A stretch of DNA of 64,000 nt from CAVWGP01 sp963754645 (GCA_963754645.1 CAVWGP010000006.1:1-64000); one strand, 5' to 3'. Positions 1 through 8,489 are shown, numbered from the stretch's first letter. Numbers and translations are program-made. Notes: generated by a model from the sequence alone, not told the origin.

Positions 1-3
1 TAG

Positions 4-51
4 ATATTTCCAAGGCAAGGAAAATATGATATTATTTCCTATGGAAGGAAG
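4..51 (+). promoter_or_regulatory. candidate operator and RBS of the toxin-antitoxin operon
   Basis: Two AT-rich dyads precede the antitoxin start: ATATTTCC (4-11) opposite GGAAAATAT (19-27), imperfect by one base, and TTCC-TAT-GGAA (36-46). The purine-rich GGAAGGAAG just before the ATG at 56 is the probable ribosome binding site. Antitoxins of this type usually repress their own operon from dyads next to the start codon, so an autoregulatory operator is inferred. Confidence 0.35.
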
Positions 52-55
52 ATGA

Positions 56-439
56 ATGTCTGCGTCGCTCAAACTGACTCCAGCCGCCGTCACTGAAGGC
101 GCGGTTCTGACCAAGGCCGCTTTGCGCGCTTCCGAGCGTTTGCAGATACCGGCGAGCCAGCTTGCGCCGATTATCGGCCAGTCTGAGGCCAGCCTTTCGC
201 GGATGAAATCGGGAAAGCTTGCACTTGGGCCAGGCAGCAAGCCATTTGAAATCGCGCTGCTGTTTGTCCGGCTCTACCGCGCCCTTGATGCGATCACCGG
301 CGGCGATGACGCGGTTTCCTCGGCATGGCTGCGCAATGACAATACTGCGCTGGGCGGACCACCGCTTCACAAAATCCGCTCGCTATCCGGGCTGTTTGAC
401 GTATTGGCCTATCTTGACGCCCGCCGCGCTGTCGTCTGA
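56..439 (+). CDS. Xre/MbcA/ParS-type antitoxin (DUF2384)
   Basis: 127-residue antitoxin. An N-terminal helix-turn-helix-like segment (about residues 20-60, including SQLAPIIGQSEASLSRM) is followed by the toxin-binding DUF2384-type domain (about 65-127) with FEIALLFVRLYRALDAI and a C-terminal GLFDVLAYLDARRAVV. Members of this family sequester a RES-domain toxin and repress their own operon. The ATG at 56 follows a GGAAGGAAG ribosome binding site. The downstream RES gene overlaps its 3' end, the standard order for these operons. Identification is by family signature and context. Confidence 0.85.
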   Translation: MSASLKLTPAAVTEGAVLTKAALRASERLQIPASQLAPIIGQSEASLSRMKSGKLALGPGSKPFEIALLFVRLYRALDAITGGDDAVSSAWLRNDNTALGGPPLHKIRSLSGLFDVLAYLDARRAVV

Positions 440-1163
440 GGCCCGGCTGTATCAACGCGATGTCTGGCGGCTGGTGGAGGCGCAGCATAGTGTTTCGACG
501 CTGAAGCTGACAGATTCCCTCGAAGAGCAAACACTGCTTGAATCCCTGATTGAGACGACCAAGCCGCCGATGCCGCCGGAGTGCGCGGGTCTCGACTACC
601 TTCTGGCCGCCCCTTTCCGGTACGGCGCGGTCTATCCCCACGGCTCAAGGTTTCGCAGGGCCGGACGCACGCGCGGCGTCTATTATGCTTCGGAGCAGAT
701 TGAGACGGCGGTCGCCGAGGTGGCATTTTACCGGCTCTTGTTCTTCGCCGAATCTCCGGACACAACTTTTCCGGACGCGGCTGCGGACTTCAGCGCCTTT
801 GCCGCGAAGGTGAGGACCGAACGGTCAATCGATATTTCGCGTCCGCCATTTGAGACCGCAGACCTGATGCGCTTGCGGGACTATTCGAAGTGTCAGGCGC
901 TGGAAGAGGCGGCGCGGAAAGCGGGCATCGAACTCATCCGCTATCCCTCAGTGCGCGATCCTCTGAAGCGGGCAAATGCCGCTGTCCTGACGCCTTTGGC
1001 TTTTGCAAGCAAGCGCACGTTCAACTGGCAGACATGGCGCATCAGGATCAGCGCGGCGGGCGTCTCGGCGCTGTGCGATTTCCCGGTGATGCGGCTGTCG
1101 TTTGGCCGGGAGGCGTTTTCGGCTGATCCACGGCTTGCCGGATTTCGCTGGATACGCGGATAA
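414..1163 (+). CDS. RES-domain toxin
   Basis: 249-residue RES-family toxin. Known members degrade NAD+ and stop growth until bound by their antitoxin. The core GSRFRRAGRTRGVYYASE followed by TAVAEVAFYR carries the conserved Arg, Tyr and Glu expected of the RES fold. A longer frame is open from 219, but its first residues are only the antitoxin gene read in another frame. I place the start at TTG 414 (LTPAALSSEARLYQRD, first residue Met), which overlaps the antitoxin by 26 bp and suggests translational coupling. The TTG start is an inference; GTG or ATG codons further downstream would cut into the domain. Confidence 0.82.
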   Translation: MTPAALSSEARLYQRDVWRLVEAQHSVSTLKLTDSLEEQTLLESLIETTKPPMPPECAGLDYLLAAPFRYGAVYPHGSRFRRAGRTRGVYYASEQIETAVAEVAFYRLLFFAESPDTTFPDAAADFSAFAAKVRTERSIDISRPPFETADLMRLRDYSKCQALEEAARKAGIELIRYPSVRDPLKRANAAVLTPLAFASKRTFNWQTWRIRISAAGVSALCDFPVMRLSFGREAFSADPRLAGFRWIRG

Positions 1164-1382
1164 TGCCCGGCTCACCTTCCACAGGCCGCAAAGCCTGACT
1201 CAATCGCAATGGCGCGGCGCTGCAGGCGATTGAGTTTTGATAATTTTACATAGAACATCTGTCTGACAGCGGCGCATGCGCGCTTGTCTATGACATCCGC
1301 CCGATTGTTCACCGCAGCCCCCTGCGTTTCTCTCCTGCAAGCCCGCCGCTTCCGGTTCGGGCTGAAGCGACAGGAGACGAAA

Positions 1383-2144
1383 ATGACCAGGACATATCTT
1401 AAGTCAGGCGCAGCAATCGTTTTCGTGGCGACCGCCGCCCTTGTCTGGAGCAGCCCCATGGCGCTGGCGCAGGCAGCTGGCGAGGGCGCGCTGAAACAGG
1501 CCAAACTCATCATCGAGCACAATGCCACCGACAATGACACCGGCTTCCAGGCCTTTGTCGACGCCGACGGCTGGGAGAAGCTGGAGATTATCGGGCCCAA
1601 GGGGCTTGTCGCCGAGTTTTCGGGCCGCGATGCGGTGGGCGAGCTTGGCATGACCGAGCTGTTCATGGAATCGCACGAGCCAGAAAACGCCAAAATGCCG
1701 ATTGCCGAACTCTTGGCGAAAATGCCGGCGGGCGGCTATGAATTCCGGGGAACGGCGTCAAAACTCGGCGGGCAGAGCGGCATCATGGTCGGCAAGGCGC
1801 TTCTGACGCACAAAATTCCGGCGGGCGTTGCGCTGATCGAACCTGCCGAGGACGCCATAGTGCCGCTGGCGGACCTCAAAATGCGCTGGCAGGGAAATGG
1901 CAAGGCGCTGGACGGGTCTGACATCAAGCTGATTTCCTACCAGCTGATTGTCGAGAAGGTAGAGGAGCCGCACGCGCACATGATCGGCAAGCGCGGCCTC
2001 AGCATGCATCTGCCCGCTTCCGTGACCGAAATGACCGTGCCGGCAGCGGTTCTGGAGGCGGGCGCGGCGTATAAATGGGAAGTGCTGGCCATCGAGGAAA
2101 GCGGCAACCAGACGCTGACCGAAGGCTCATTCAAGACACAATAA
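1383..2144 (+). CDS. exported protein with fibronectin III-like tail
   Basis: 253 residues starting at ATG 1383 behind a clear CAGGAGACGAAA ribosome binding site; an open frame back to 1284 has no comparable site. Residues 1-32 form a signal peptide (basic MTRTYLK, hydrophobic AAIVFVATAALVW, cleavage near ALAQA). The mature protein is acidic. Its C-terminal third (IPAGVALIEPAED ... YKWEVLAIEESGNQ) has the strand pattern of a fibronectin III-like domain. The middle part is not recognised. It lies 31 bp upstream of a membrane-anchored LuxR-type regulator on the same strand, so the two may be cotranscribed. Function unknown. Confidence 0.75.
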   Translation: MTRTYLKSGAAIVFVATAALVWSSPMALAQAAGEGALKQAKLIIEHNATDNDTGFQAFVDADGWEKLEIIGPKGLVAEFSGRDAVGELGMTELFMESHEPENAKMPIAELLAKMPAGGYEFRGTASKLGGQSGIMVGKALLTHKIPAGVALIEPAEDAIVPLADLKMRWQGNGKALDGSDIKLISYQLIVEKVEEPHAHMIGKRGLSMHLPASVTEMTVPAAVLEAGAAYKWEVLAIEESGNQTLTEGSFKTQ

Positions 2145-2175
2145 CATGGTGTCATCAGTTTAGGATAACCGCACG

Positions 2176-2736
2176 ATGAAACGGATCTACGGCTTTTCGG
2201 CTTTGGCTTTGGCGCTTTTCGGGACGCTTGTCGCGGTCGAGAACCTGCAAAGCGCCGAACCGTTCGACCTCGCCAATTTCGCCATCGACCTGTTCGAAAA
2301 GGCGCTGCTGGTTCTGGCCGTCGCGGCGACCGCCTATGTCGCGCTTGAAACGCGTGTTATGCAGCGCGAGCGGATTGACCTTCTCAATGATCTGTCGCGC
2401 GTGCGCAATGAAAGTGACCGCTGGCGGGCGGCGGCGCGGGTGCATATTGACGGGCTAGGCCGGGCCATCCGCGACCAATTTGCAGCGTGGAAACTCTCCG
2501 AAAGCGAGGCAGATATCGCGCTTTTGATGCTGAAAGGCCTGACGCAGAAGGAAATCGCCCATTTGCGCGGCTCGGAGGAAAGCACCGTGCGCCAGCAGGC
2601 GGCGGCGGTTTACCGTAAGTCAGGCCTTGCCAACCGCTCGGAGCTTGGGGCGTATTTTCTTGAAGACCTGCTGGCGCCGGATGAAGCGCGCGGCGAGGTG
2701 CGGAAGCTGGAGATTGTCCGGTCGCCGAAGGCATAG
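2176..2736 (+). CDS. membrane-anchored LuxR-type HTH regulator
   Basis: 186 residues with two predicted membrane helices (about 5-22 and 40-58), a polar helical linker (about 65-100) and a C-terminal LuxR-like helix-turn-helix (about 108-170). The HTH runs from LSESEADIALLMLKGLTQKE to STVRQQAAAVYRKSGLANRS. In LuxR-type proteins this HTH binds DNA; here no receiver or autoinducer domain is present and the N-terminus places it in the inner membrane. A direct membrane-to-DNA signalling role is inferred. It follows the exported protein at 1383 by 31 bp and precedes trpF by 53 bp, but there is no evidence that it controls trp genes. Confidence 0.75.
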   Translation: MKRIYGFSALALALFGTLVAVENLQSAEPFDLANFAIDLFEKALLVLAVAATAYVALETRVMQRERIDLLNDLSRVRNESDRWRAAARVHIDGLGRAIRDQFAAWKLSESEADIALLMLKGLTQKEIAHLRGSEESTVRQQAAAVYRKSGLANRSELGAYFLEDLLAPDEARGEVRKLEIVRSPKA

Positions 2737-2789
2737 CGGGCGCAACAGTTTTCTCGACTCCGCCGCCAATTTATGCAAATCCGCCCGCC

Positions 2790-3440
2790 ATGAACCCCCT
2801 CATCAAAATCTGCGGCCTCTCCACGCCCGGCACCGTCTCGGCGGCGCTGGACAATGGCGCGGACATGATCGGATTCATCTTCTTCCCGAAAAGCCCGCGC
2901 AATGTCGGCATTGAACAGGCCGGTCAGCTGCGGCAGGCGGCGATTGGACGTGCGAAGGCCGTCGCGGTGAGCGTGGACGCTTCGGACGAAGCGCTGGATG
3001 CCATTGTCTCGGGCATGAAGCCGGACATGCTGCAATTGCACGGGCATGAGACACCGGAGCGGGTGCGCGAGGTCAAAGTGCGGTTCGCCCTGCCGGTGAT
3101 GAAGGCCATCTCCATCCGCGAGCGGGGGGATTTGGACCAGATCGCGCCCTATCTCGGCATTGCCGACAAATTCCTGCTCGACGCCAAGGCCCCGAAAGGC
3201 TCGGAACTGCCGGGCGGCAACGGGGTGCCGTTTGACTGGACGCTGCTCTCAGCGCTTGACCCCAATCTCGATTACATGCTTTCGGGTGGCTTGAGCGCGG
3301 CCAATGCCGCCGAGGCGCTGCGGGTCACGAATGCGCCGGGGCTGGACCTTTCTTCCGGCGTTGAAAGCGCACCGGGGGTGAAGGACGTCCGCCTGATCGA
3401 AGAGTTTTTTGCCGCGCTGGCGGCTGGAGAAAAGTCTTGA
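2790..3440 (+). CDS. trpF: phosphoribosylanthranilate isomerase
   Basis: 216-residue TIM-barrel enzyme converting N-(5'-phosphoribosyl)anthranilate to CdRP in tryptophan synthesis. The N-terminal KICGLSTPGTVSAAL carries the catalytic Cys, GFIFFPKSPRNV follows, LQLHGHETPERV includes the HG motif, and the C-terminal YMLSGGLSAANAAEAL and GLDLSSGVESAPGVKD form the phosphate-binding loops. Length is normal for the family. It is the first gene of a trpF-trpB-(TA)-trpA-accD-folC cluster, and its stop codon overlaps the trpB start (TTGA), implying translational coupling. Confidence 0.97.
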   Translation: MNPLIKICGLSTPGTVSAALDNGADMIGFIFFPKSPRNVGIEQAGQLRQAAIGRAKAVAVSVDASDEALDAIVSGMKPDMLQLHGHETPERVREVKVRFALPVMKAISIRERGDLDQIAPYLGIADKFLLDAKAPKGSELPGGNGVPFDWTLLSALDPNLDYMLSGGLSAANAAEALRVTNAPGLDLSSGVESAPGVKDVRLIEEFFAALAAGEKS

Positions 3441-4657
3441 ACAAACCGGTTGAACCAAATTCCTTCCGCACCGGCCCTGACGAGCAGGGCATGTTCGGCA
3501 TATTCGGCGGGCGCTTTGTCGCTGAAACGCTGATGCCGCTCATTCTCGAGTTGCAGCAGGCTTACACGGACGCGAAGAATGATCCGGCGTTCAAGGCCGA
3601 GCTGGAAAATCTCAACACGCATTACACCGGCCGCCCCTCACCGCTGTATTTCGCCGAGCGGCTGACAGCGCATTTGGGCGGCGCGAAAATCTATTTCAAG
3701 CGCGACGAGCTGAACCATACCGGCAGCCACAAGATCAATAATTGCCTTGGCCAGATCCTGCTTGCCAAGCGGATGGGCAAGAAGCGCATCATCGCCGAGA
3801 CGGGCGCCGGCCAGCACGGCGTTGCCTCCGCCACTGTCGCCGCACGGTTCGGCTATCCCTGTCACGTGTACATGGGCGCGACCGATGTTGAGCGGCAGGC
3901 GCCGAATGTGTTCCGCATGAAACTGCTCGGCGCGGAAATCACGCCGGTGACCGCCGGGCACGGCACGCTGAAAGACGCGATGAACGAGGCCTTGCGCGAC
4001 TGGGTGACCAATGTCGAGGACACTTACTACATGATCGGCACAGCGGCGGGCCCGCATCCCTATCCGGAAATGGTGCGCGATTTCCAATCGGTGATCGGCC
4101 GCGAGGCGAAGGAGCAGATCATGCTCGCCGAAGGCCGCCTGCCCGACATGCTGGTCGCCGCCGTCGGCGGCGGGTCTAACGCCATCGGGCTGTTCCATCC
4201 GTTCCTCGACGACAAGGACGTGCAAATCGTCGGCGTCGAGGCGGGCGGCAAGGGGCTTGAGGGCGATGAGCACTGCGCCTCGCTGACCGCAGGCTCCCCC
4301 GGCGTGCTGCACGGCAACCGCACGTATCTTTTGCAGGACGGCGACGGCCAAATCAAAGAGGGCCATTCGATCTCCGCCGGTCTCGACTATCCCGGCATCG
4401 GACCGGAGCATTCCTGGCTGAAAGACACCGGCCGCTGTGAATATGTGCCCATCATGGACACGGAAGCGCTCGACGCCTTCCAGCTCCTCACCCGCCTAGA
4501 AGGCATCATCCCGGCGCTGGAGCCCGCCCACGCGCTCGCCGAAGTCATCAAGCGCGCGCCCAAGATGGGCAAGGACCAGATCATCGTGATGAATCTTTGC
4601 GGCCGGGGGGACAAGGATATTTTCACGGTGGGGAAGATTTTGGGGATGGGGCTGTAA
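3437..4657 (+). CDS. trpB: tryptophan synthase beta subunit
   Basis: 406-residue PLP enzyme joining indole and L-serine to make tryptophan, in complex with TrpA. The PLP lysine is Lys99 in NHTGSHKINN. GGGSNAIG is the glycine-rich loop binding the cofactor phosphate, and the family segment GRFVAETLMP lies near the N-terminus. I use the TTG start at 3437, which overlaps the trpF stop (TTGA) and sits behind GGAGAAAAG; no ATG is available before conserved residues. Full family length. Unusually, a toxin-antitoxin pair lies between this gene and trpA. Confidence 0.97.
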   Translation: MNKPVEPNSFRTGPDEQGMFGIFGGRFVAETLMPLILELQQAYTDAKNDPAFKAELENLNTHYTGRPSPLYFAERLTAHLGGAKIYFKRDELNHTGSHKINNCLGQILLAKRMGKKRIIAETGAGQHGVASATVAARFGYPCHVYMGATDVERQAPNVFRMKLLGAEITPVTAGHGTLKDAMNEALRDWVTNVEDTYYMIGTAAGPHPYPEMVRDFQSVIGREAKEQIMLAEGRLPDMLVAAVGGGSNAIGLFHPFLDDKDVQIVGVEAGGKGLEGDEHCASLTAGSPGVLHGNRTYLLQDGDGQIKEGHSISAGLDYPGIGPEHSWLKDTGRCEYVPIMDTEALDAFQLLTRLEGIIPALEPAHALAEVIKRAPKMGKDQIIVMNLCGRGDKDIFTVGKILGMGL

Positions 4658-4684
4658 ACCGGCGAAATGTCCAGTGTTGGTTGA

Positions 4685-4747
4685 TAGGCTTGCTTCAGTA
4701 ACGCATTGTGTTACATTGCAACGCAACCCAAACAGGAGGCCACCGAG
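4685..4747 (+). promoter_or_regulatory. leader and possible operator of the ParD/ParE-like pair
   Basis: The 90 bp between trpB and the antitoxin contain an AT-richer stretch, GCATTGTGTTACATTGCAAC, with the short palindrome TGTTACA and repeated TTGCAACGCAA-type bases. A strong AACAGGAGG ribosome binding site lies about 9 bases before ATG 4748. RHH antitoxins normally repress from such sites. Promoter or operator function is inferred only. Confidence 0.3.
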
Positions 4748-5047
4748 ATGCCTACCGCAACATTCTCCATGCGCATGGATGCCGACATCAAGCGTCGTCT
4801 GGAGAAAAGAGCAGCCCACATGGATCGTTCTGCTGCTTGGGTCGCCCAGCATGCCATTCAAGATTACCTGGCGCGGGAAGATGCGCTGATTGCATCGGTC
4901 AAGGACATTCTTGAAAACGATGACGGGCGTCGCATTTCAGGCGAGGCTGTGATGGCATGGATGGAACGATGGGCCGATGGCCACGACGACCCGTTTCCTG
5001 AAGCCGATATTCTCTTGACACCAGGACAGATCAAAGAATCCGCGTGA
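4748..5047 (+). CDS. ribbon-helix-helix antitoxin (ParD/CopG-like)
   Basis: 99 residues. The N-terminal half shows the ribbon-helix-helix pattern of CopG/ParD-like antitoxins: beta strand TATFSMRMD, helix DIKRRLEKRAAHMDRSAA, helix WVAQHAIQDYLARED. The acidic C-terminal tail (EADILLTPGQIKE) is typical of the toxin-wrapping segment. The start at ATG 4748 is chosen because AACAGGAGG lies directly upstream; an upstream in-frame ATG at 4706 lacks one. It overlaps the toxin gene (GTGA) and lies between trpB and trpA, transcribed with them. Confidence 0.88.
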   Translation: MPTATFSMRMDADIKRRLEKRAAHMDRSAAWVAQHAIQDYLAREDALIASVKDILENDDGRRISGEAVMAWMERWADGHDDPFPEADILLTPGQIKESA

Positions 5048-5334
5048 GACTCACGTACCGACCGCAAGCGGAGCTCGATTTGCGGTGGTTCACTCATTAT
5101 TACCACAGGCATTTTCCCGAAGGTCGCAAGCGGGCAAACCAACATCTGCGTGCCGCTATCGCGCTTCTGCTTGAAAACCCGTTTGTCGGCACTCAGTTGG
5201 AAGGGGTAAATGCACGAAGACACCCGATCCGGCGAACGCCCTTCGTTCTCATTTACACAGTTGTGGGTGACACGCTCGATATCATTCGTGTATGGGACGC
5301 CAGAGCCGATCCCGCCCGACTGAATGAGAAATAG
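5044..5334 (+). CDS. ParE/RelE-family toxin
   Basis: 96-residue toxin of the ParE/RelE superfamily. Visible features are the opening YRPQAELDLRWFTHYYHRHF helix region, the central NPFVGTQLEGVNARRHPIRR loop and the C-terminal strand pair PFVLIYTVVGDTLDIIRVWDAR, typical of the fold. ParE-like members poison gyrase and RelE-like members cut mRNA; the sequence alone does not settle which. The GTG start at 5044 overlaps the antitoxin stop. The gene ends only 6 bp before trpA, so trpA expression is probably tied to this operon. Confidence 0.88.
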   Translation: MRLTYRPQAELDLRWFTHYYHRHFPEGRKRANQHLRAAIALLLENPFVGTQLEGVNARRHPIRRTPFVLIYTVVGDTLDIIRVWDARADPARLNEK

Positions 5335-5340
5335 TCTTTC

Positions 5341-6180
5341 ATGACCACCCGCATCGACACCAAATTCGCCGCCCTGCGCGCCGAGAACCGCCCCGGCCTC
5401 GTCACCTATTTCATGGGCGGCGATCCGGATTATGCGACTTCGCTGGCGATCATGAAATCTTTGCCCAAGGCTGGCGCGGATGTGATTGAGCTGGGCATGC
5501 CGTTTTCCGACCCGATGGCCGATGGCCCGGCGATCCAGGCGGCAGGCCTGCGCGCGCTGAAGGGCGGGCAGACGCTGGTCAAGACGCTACAGATGGCAGC
5601 GGATTTTCGTCGGGGCGATGATGAAACGCCGATTGTGATGATGGGATACTATAATCCGATCTACATTTACGGCGTCGAGCGGTTCCTCGTGGATGCGAAG
5701 GCTTCTGGCGTTGACGGGCTGATCGTCGTCGACCTGCCGCCGGAAATGGATGAGGAATTGTGCATCCCGGCGCTCAAAGCCGGGCTAAACTTCATCCGCC
5801 TTGCCACACCCACCACGGACGACAAGCGCCTGCCGGCGGTTCTCGAAAACACATCAGGCTTCGTCTACTACGTCTCCATGACCGGCATCACCGGTTCGGC
5901 GTTGACCGATACGTCGAAAGTGGCGCAGGCGGTCAAGCGGATCAAGGGCCATACCGATCTTCCCATCGCCGTCGGCTTCGGAGTCAAGACGGCGGAGCAG
6001 GCCAAGGTGATCGGCCAGTCTGCGGATGCGGTTGTGGTCGGCTCAGCCATTGTTCAGCAGATCGCCTCGAGCCTTGGCAAGGACGGCAGCGCAGGGCCGG
6101 AGACGGTGGACCTCGTCGCGACGATGGTGCGCGGCCTTTCCACTGGCGTGCGCGCGGCGCGGCTTGCGGCGACGGTCTGA
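5341..6180 (+). CDS. trpA: tryptophan synthase alpha subunit
   Basis: 279-residue TIM-barrel subunit that cleaves indole-3-glycerol phosphate and channels indole to TrpB. Glu50 in VIELGMPFSDP and Asp61 in MADGPAIQAA match the catalytic pair (E. coli Glu49/Asp60). VYYVSMTGITGS and the late PIAVGFGVKTAEQ and DAVVVGSAIV form the phosphate site. Full length. It starts 6 bp after the ParE-like toxin gene and precedes accD by 42 bp in the usual rhizobial order. Confidence 0.97.
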   Translation: MTTRIDTKFAALRAENRPGLVTYFMGGDPDYATSLAIMKSLPKAGADVIELGMPFSDPMADGPAIQAAGLRALKGGQTLVKTLQMAADFRRGDDETPIVMMGYYNPIYIYGVERFLVDAKASGVDGLIVVDLPPEMDEELCIPALKAGLNFIRLATPTTDDKRLPAVLENTSGFVYYVSMTGITGSALTDTSKVAQAVKRIKGHTDLPIAVGFGVKTAEQAKVIGQSADAVVVGSAIVQQIASSLGKDGSAGPETVDLVATMVRGLSTGVRAARLAATV

Positions 6181-6222
6181 AGTCCCTAGATTCATCGTCA
6201 AATCAGTAGCGGAGTCCGACCG

Positions 6223-7104
6223 ATGAACTGGATCACCTCCTATGTGCGCCCGAAGATCAATTCGATGCTGGGGCGTCGCGACATTCCTGAAAATCTCTGG
6301 ATCAAGTGTCCGGATACGGGCGAGATGGTGTTTCACACCGATCTGCAGAAAAACATGAATGTGATCCCGGCCTCGGGCTTTCACATGAAGATTGGCGCAA
6401 GGGAACGGCTCACCGGCTTTTTCGACGGCGGCAATTTCACCGTTCTGGAAAACCCGAAAGCGGCCATCGACCCGCTGAAATTCCGCGACGAGAAGAAATA
6501 CACTGACCGGCTGAAGGACGCGAAGGCGAAAACCGGTCTGGAGGATTCGATCATAAACGCCACCGGCATGCTGCACGGCCTGCCAATTGTGGCCATGGTG
6601 CAGGATTTCGCCTTTATGGGCGGCTCGCTCGGCATGGCGGCGGGCGAGGCGATCATCAAGGGATTTGAGACGGCGGTGCGCGAGAAGCGGCCATTGGTCC
6701 TGTTTGTCGCCTCCGGCGGCGCACGCATGCAGGAGGGCATCATGTCCCTGATGCAACTGCCGCGCACCACCGTGGCGGTGGATATGCTGAAAGAGGCCGG
6801 GCTGCCCTTCATCGTCGTTCTCACCAATCCGACAACCGGCGGCGTCACCGCCTCTTATGCCATGCTCGGCGACGTGCACATTGCAGAACCCGGCGCGCTG
6901 ATCGGCTTTGCGGGTCAGCGGGTGATTGAGCAGACGATCCGCGAGAAACTGCCCGAGGGTTTCCAGCGCTCCGAATATTTGCTTGCGCACGGGATGGTGG
7001 ACATGGTGGTCTCGCGGCTGGAACTGCGAACTGTCATCTCGCGCATCCTGCACATGATGCTGAACAGACCGGAGCCTGAAGCCCGGCTCCCGGTTGCAGC
7101 TTGA
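6223..7104 (+). CDS. accD: acetyl-CoA carboxylase carboxyltransferase subunit beta
   Basis: 293 residues. With AccA it transfers carboxyl from biotin-BCCP to acetyl-CoA, giving malonyl-CoA for fatty acid synthesis. The crotonase-fold core includes FMGGSLGMAAGEAIIKGFE, PLVLFVASGGARMQEGI and TNPTTGGVTASYAMLGDVHI. The N-terminal region that forms a four-cysteine zinc ribbon in E. coli AccD is aligned here by LWIKCPDTGEMVFHTDL but keeps only one cysteine, so a zinc site is unlikely. I believe this is common in Hyphomicrobiales. The stop codon is just before the folC start. Confidence 0.95.
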   Translation: MNWITSYVRPKINSMLGRRDIPENLWIKCPDTGEMVFHTDLQKNMNVIPASGFHMKIGARERLTGFFDGGNFTVLENPKAAIDPLKFRDEKKYTDRLKDAKAKTGLEDSIINATGMLHGLPIVAMVQDFAFMGGSLGMAAGEAIIKGFETAVREKRPLVLFVASGGARMQEGIMSLMQLPRTTVAVDMLKEAGLPFIVVLTNPTTGGVTASYAMLGDVHIAEPGALIGFAGQRVIEQTIREKLPEGFQRSEYLLAHGMVDMVVSRLELRTVISRILHMMLNRPEPEARLPVAA

Positions 7105-7108
7105 TATT

Positions 7109-8444
7109 TTGAAAACAGCTGAAGAGGAAATCGACGCCCTGATGCTCCTGCATCCGAAGGGTTTTGATCTGTCGCTGGAGCGCATCACGCGCCTGCTCGA
7201 GAATTCTCGGCGATCCGCATCTGAATCTGCCGCCTGTCATCCATATTGCCGGAACCAACGGCAAAGGCTCAGCCTCCGCCTTCTGCCGCGCGATCCTGGA
7301 GGCGGCGGGCTTGTCCGTCCACGTGCATACTTCGCCCGCATCTGGTGCGCTGGCACGAGCGCTTCCGGATCGGGGCGAAGGGCGGCGGAGGCTGGTGGAG
7401 GATCAGGTCTTCGCCGACGCTCTGCGCCGGGTGGCGAAGGCCAATGACGGACGGAAGATCACGGTGTTCGAAATTCTTACGGCGGCCGGGTTCATTCTGT
7501 TTTCCGAGCACCCCGCCGACGCGGTCATTCTCGAAGTCGGGCTTGGGCGGGCGGTTTCGACTGCCACCAATGTCGATTCCGAAGCCCGCCGTCTCGCTCA
7601 TCATGCCTGTGTCGATGGACCATGAGGCCTATCTCGGAGACACGCCGGAGAAAGATCGCCTTTGAAAAAGGCGGGATCATCAAGCGGCGCTGTCCGGTCG
7701 TGATCGCGCCAGCAGCCGTTTGCCGGCGGCGAAAGACATCTCATTGCGCTAGCCGAAAAGGCGGGCGGGCCGGTTCGCCGTCTATGGCCAGGACTTCCTC
7801 GCCTTCGAGGAGCATGGCCGCATGGTCTATCAGGACGAGGACGGGCTTACTTGATCTTCCCATGCCCGCGTTGATTGGGCGGCACCAGATCGCCAACGCA
7901 GCGGCGGCGATGAAGGCGGTGCGGTTGGCCGGGTTAGCTGTCGTCCGACGAGGCCATTGAGCGCGGCATCCTGAGCGCTTCATGGCCGGCGCGGATGCAG
8001 CGGCTGAGCCAGGGCGCGCTTGTCAGTCTTGCGCCCAAAGGCTCGGAAATCTGGCTTGATGGCGGGCATAATCCGGGTGCCGGAACTGTCATCGCCGAAG
8101 CCTTGGCGGAGCAGGATGAGCGCAGCCAACGCCCGCTGTTCATGATCGCCGGCATGATCAACACCAAGGATTCCACCGGCTATTTCCGCGCCTTTGAAGG
8201 TCTCGTCAAACATGTCTACGCCGTGCCGGTTTTGGGCAGCGAGGCCGGAGTTGCGCCGGCGAAATTGGCATTGGCGGCGCAAGAGGCCGGGCTTTCGGCG
8301 GAACCCGTGTCCAGCGTCGCGGACGCGTTGGCGCTCCTGTGCGATAATTTTGACCCGGACGAAACTGCCCCGCGCATTCTGATCGGCGGCTCACTCTATC
8401 TTGCCGGCGAGGTATTGAGACAGAACGGCACAATTCCGCAATAA
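7109..8444 (+). pseudogene. folC: folylpolyglutamate/dihydrofolate synthase, multiply frameshifted
   Basis: FolC adds glutamate to folates and, in most bacteria, converts dihydropteroate to dihydrofolate. Pieces in different frames line up in family order: LHPKGFDLSLERITRLLE (from TTG 7109), PPVIHIAGTNGKGSASAFCR (ATP P-loop), SPHLVRWHERFRIGA, LVEDQVFADALRRVAKANDG with VILEVGLG, PAVSLIMPVSMDHEAYLGDT, KIAFEKGGIIKR, LIGRHQIANAAAAMKAV and an intact C-terminal third (7995-8444) with SEIWLDGGHNPGAG. At least six indels lie between about 7,200 and 7,970, while both neighbours are clean. As folC is normally essential, either the sequence has local errors or another copy exists. Confidence 0.85.
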
Positions 8445-8470
8445 AAAACCCGGCGCGAGGCCGGGCTTTT
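8443..8470. terminator. bidirectional terminator between folC and trxA
   Basis: Perfect 6 bp stem CCCGGC (8449-8454) / GCCGGG (8460-8465) with loop GCGAG, flanked by six A on the left (8443-8448) and CTTTT on the right. It sits between the convergent folC (+) and trxA (-) genes and has the form of a Rho-independent terminator usable in both directions. Confidence 0.85.
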
Positions 8471-8489
8471 AAAATCATTGTAATCGCGG

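Noticed and set aside
219..413. Upstream extension of the RES toxin frame to ATG 219
   Set aside because: These 65 codons overlap the antitoxin gene in another frame, show no domain and lack a ribosome binding site; the TTG at 414 fits the operon overlap.
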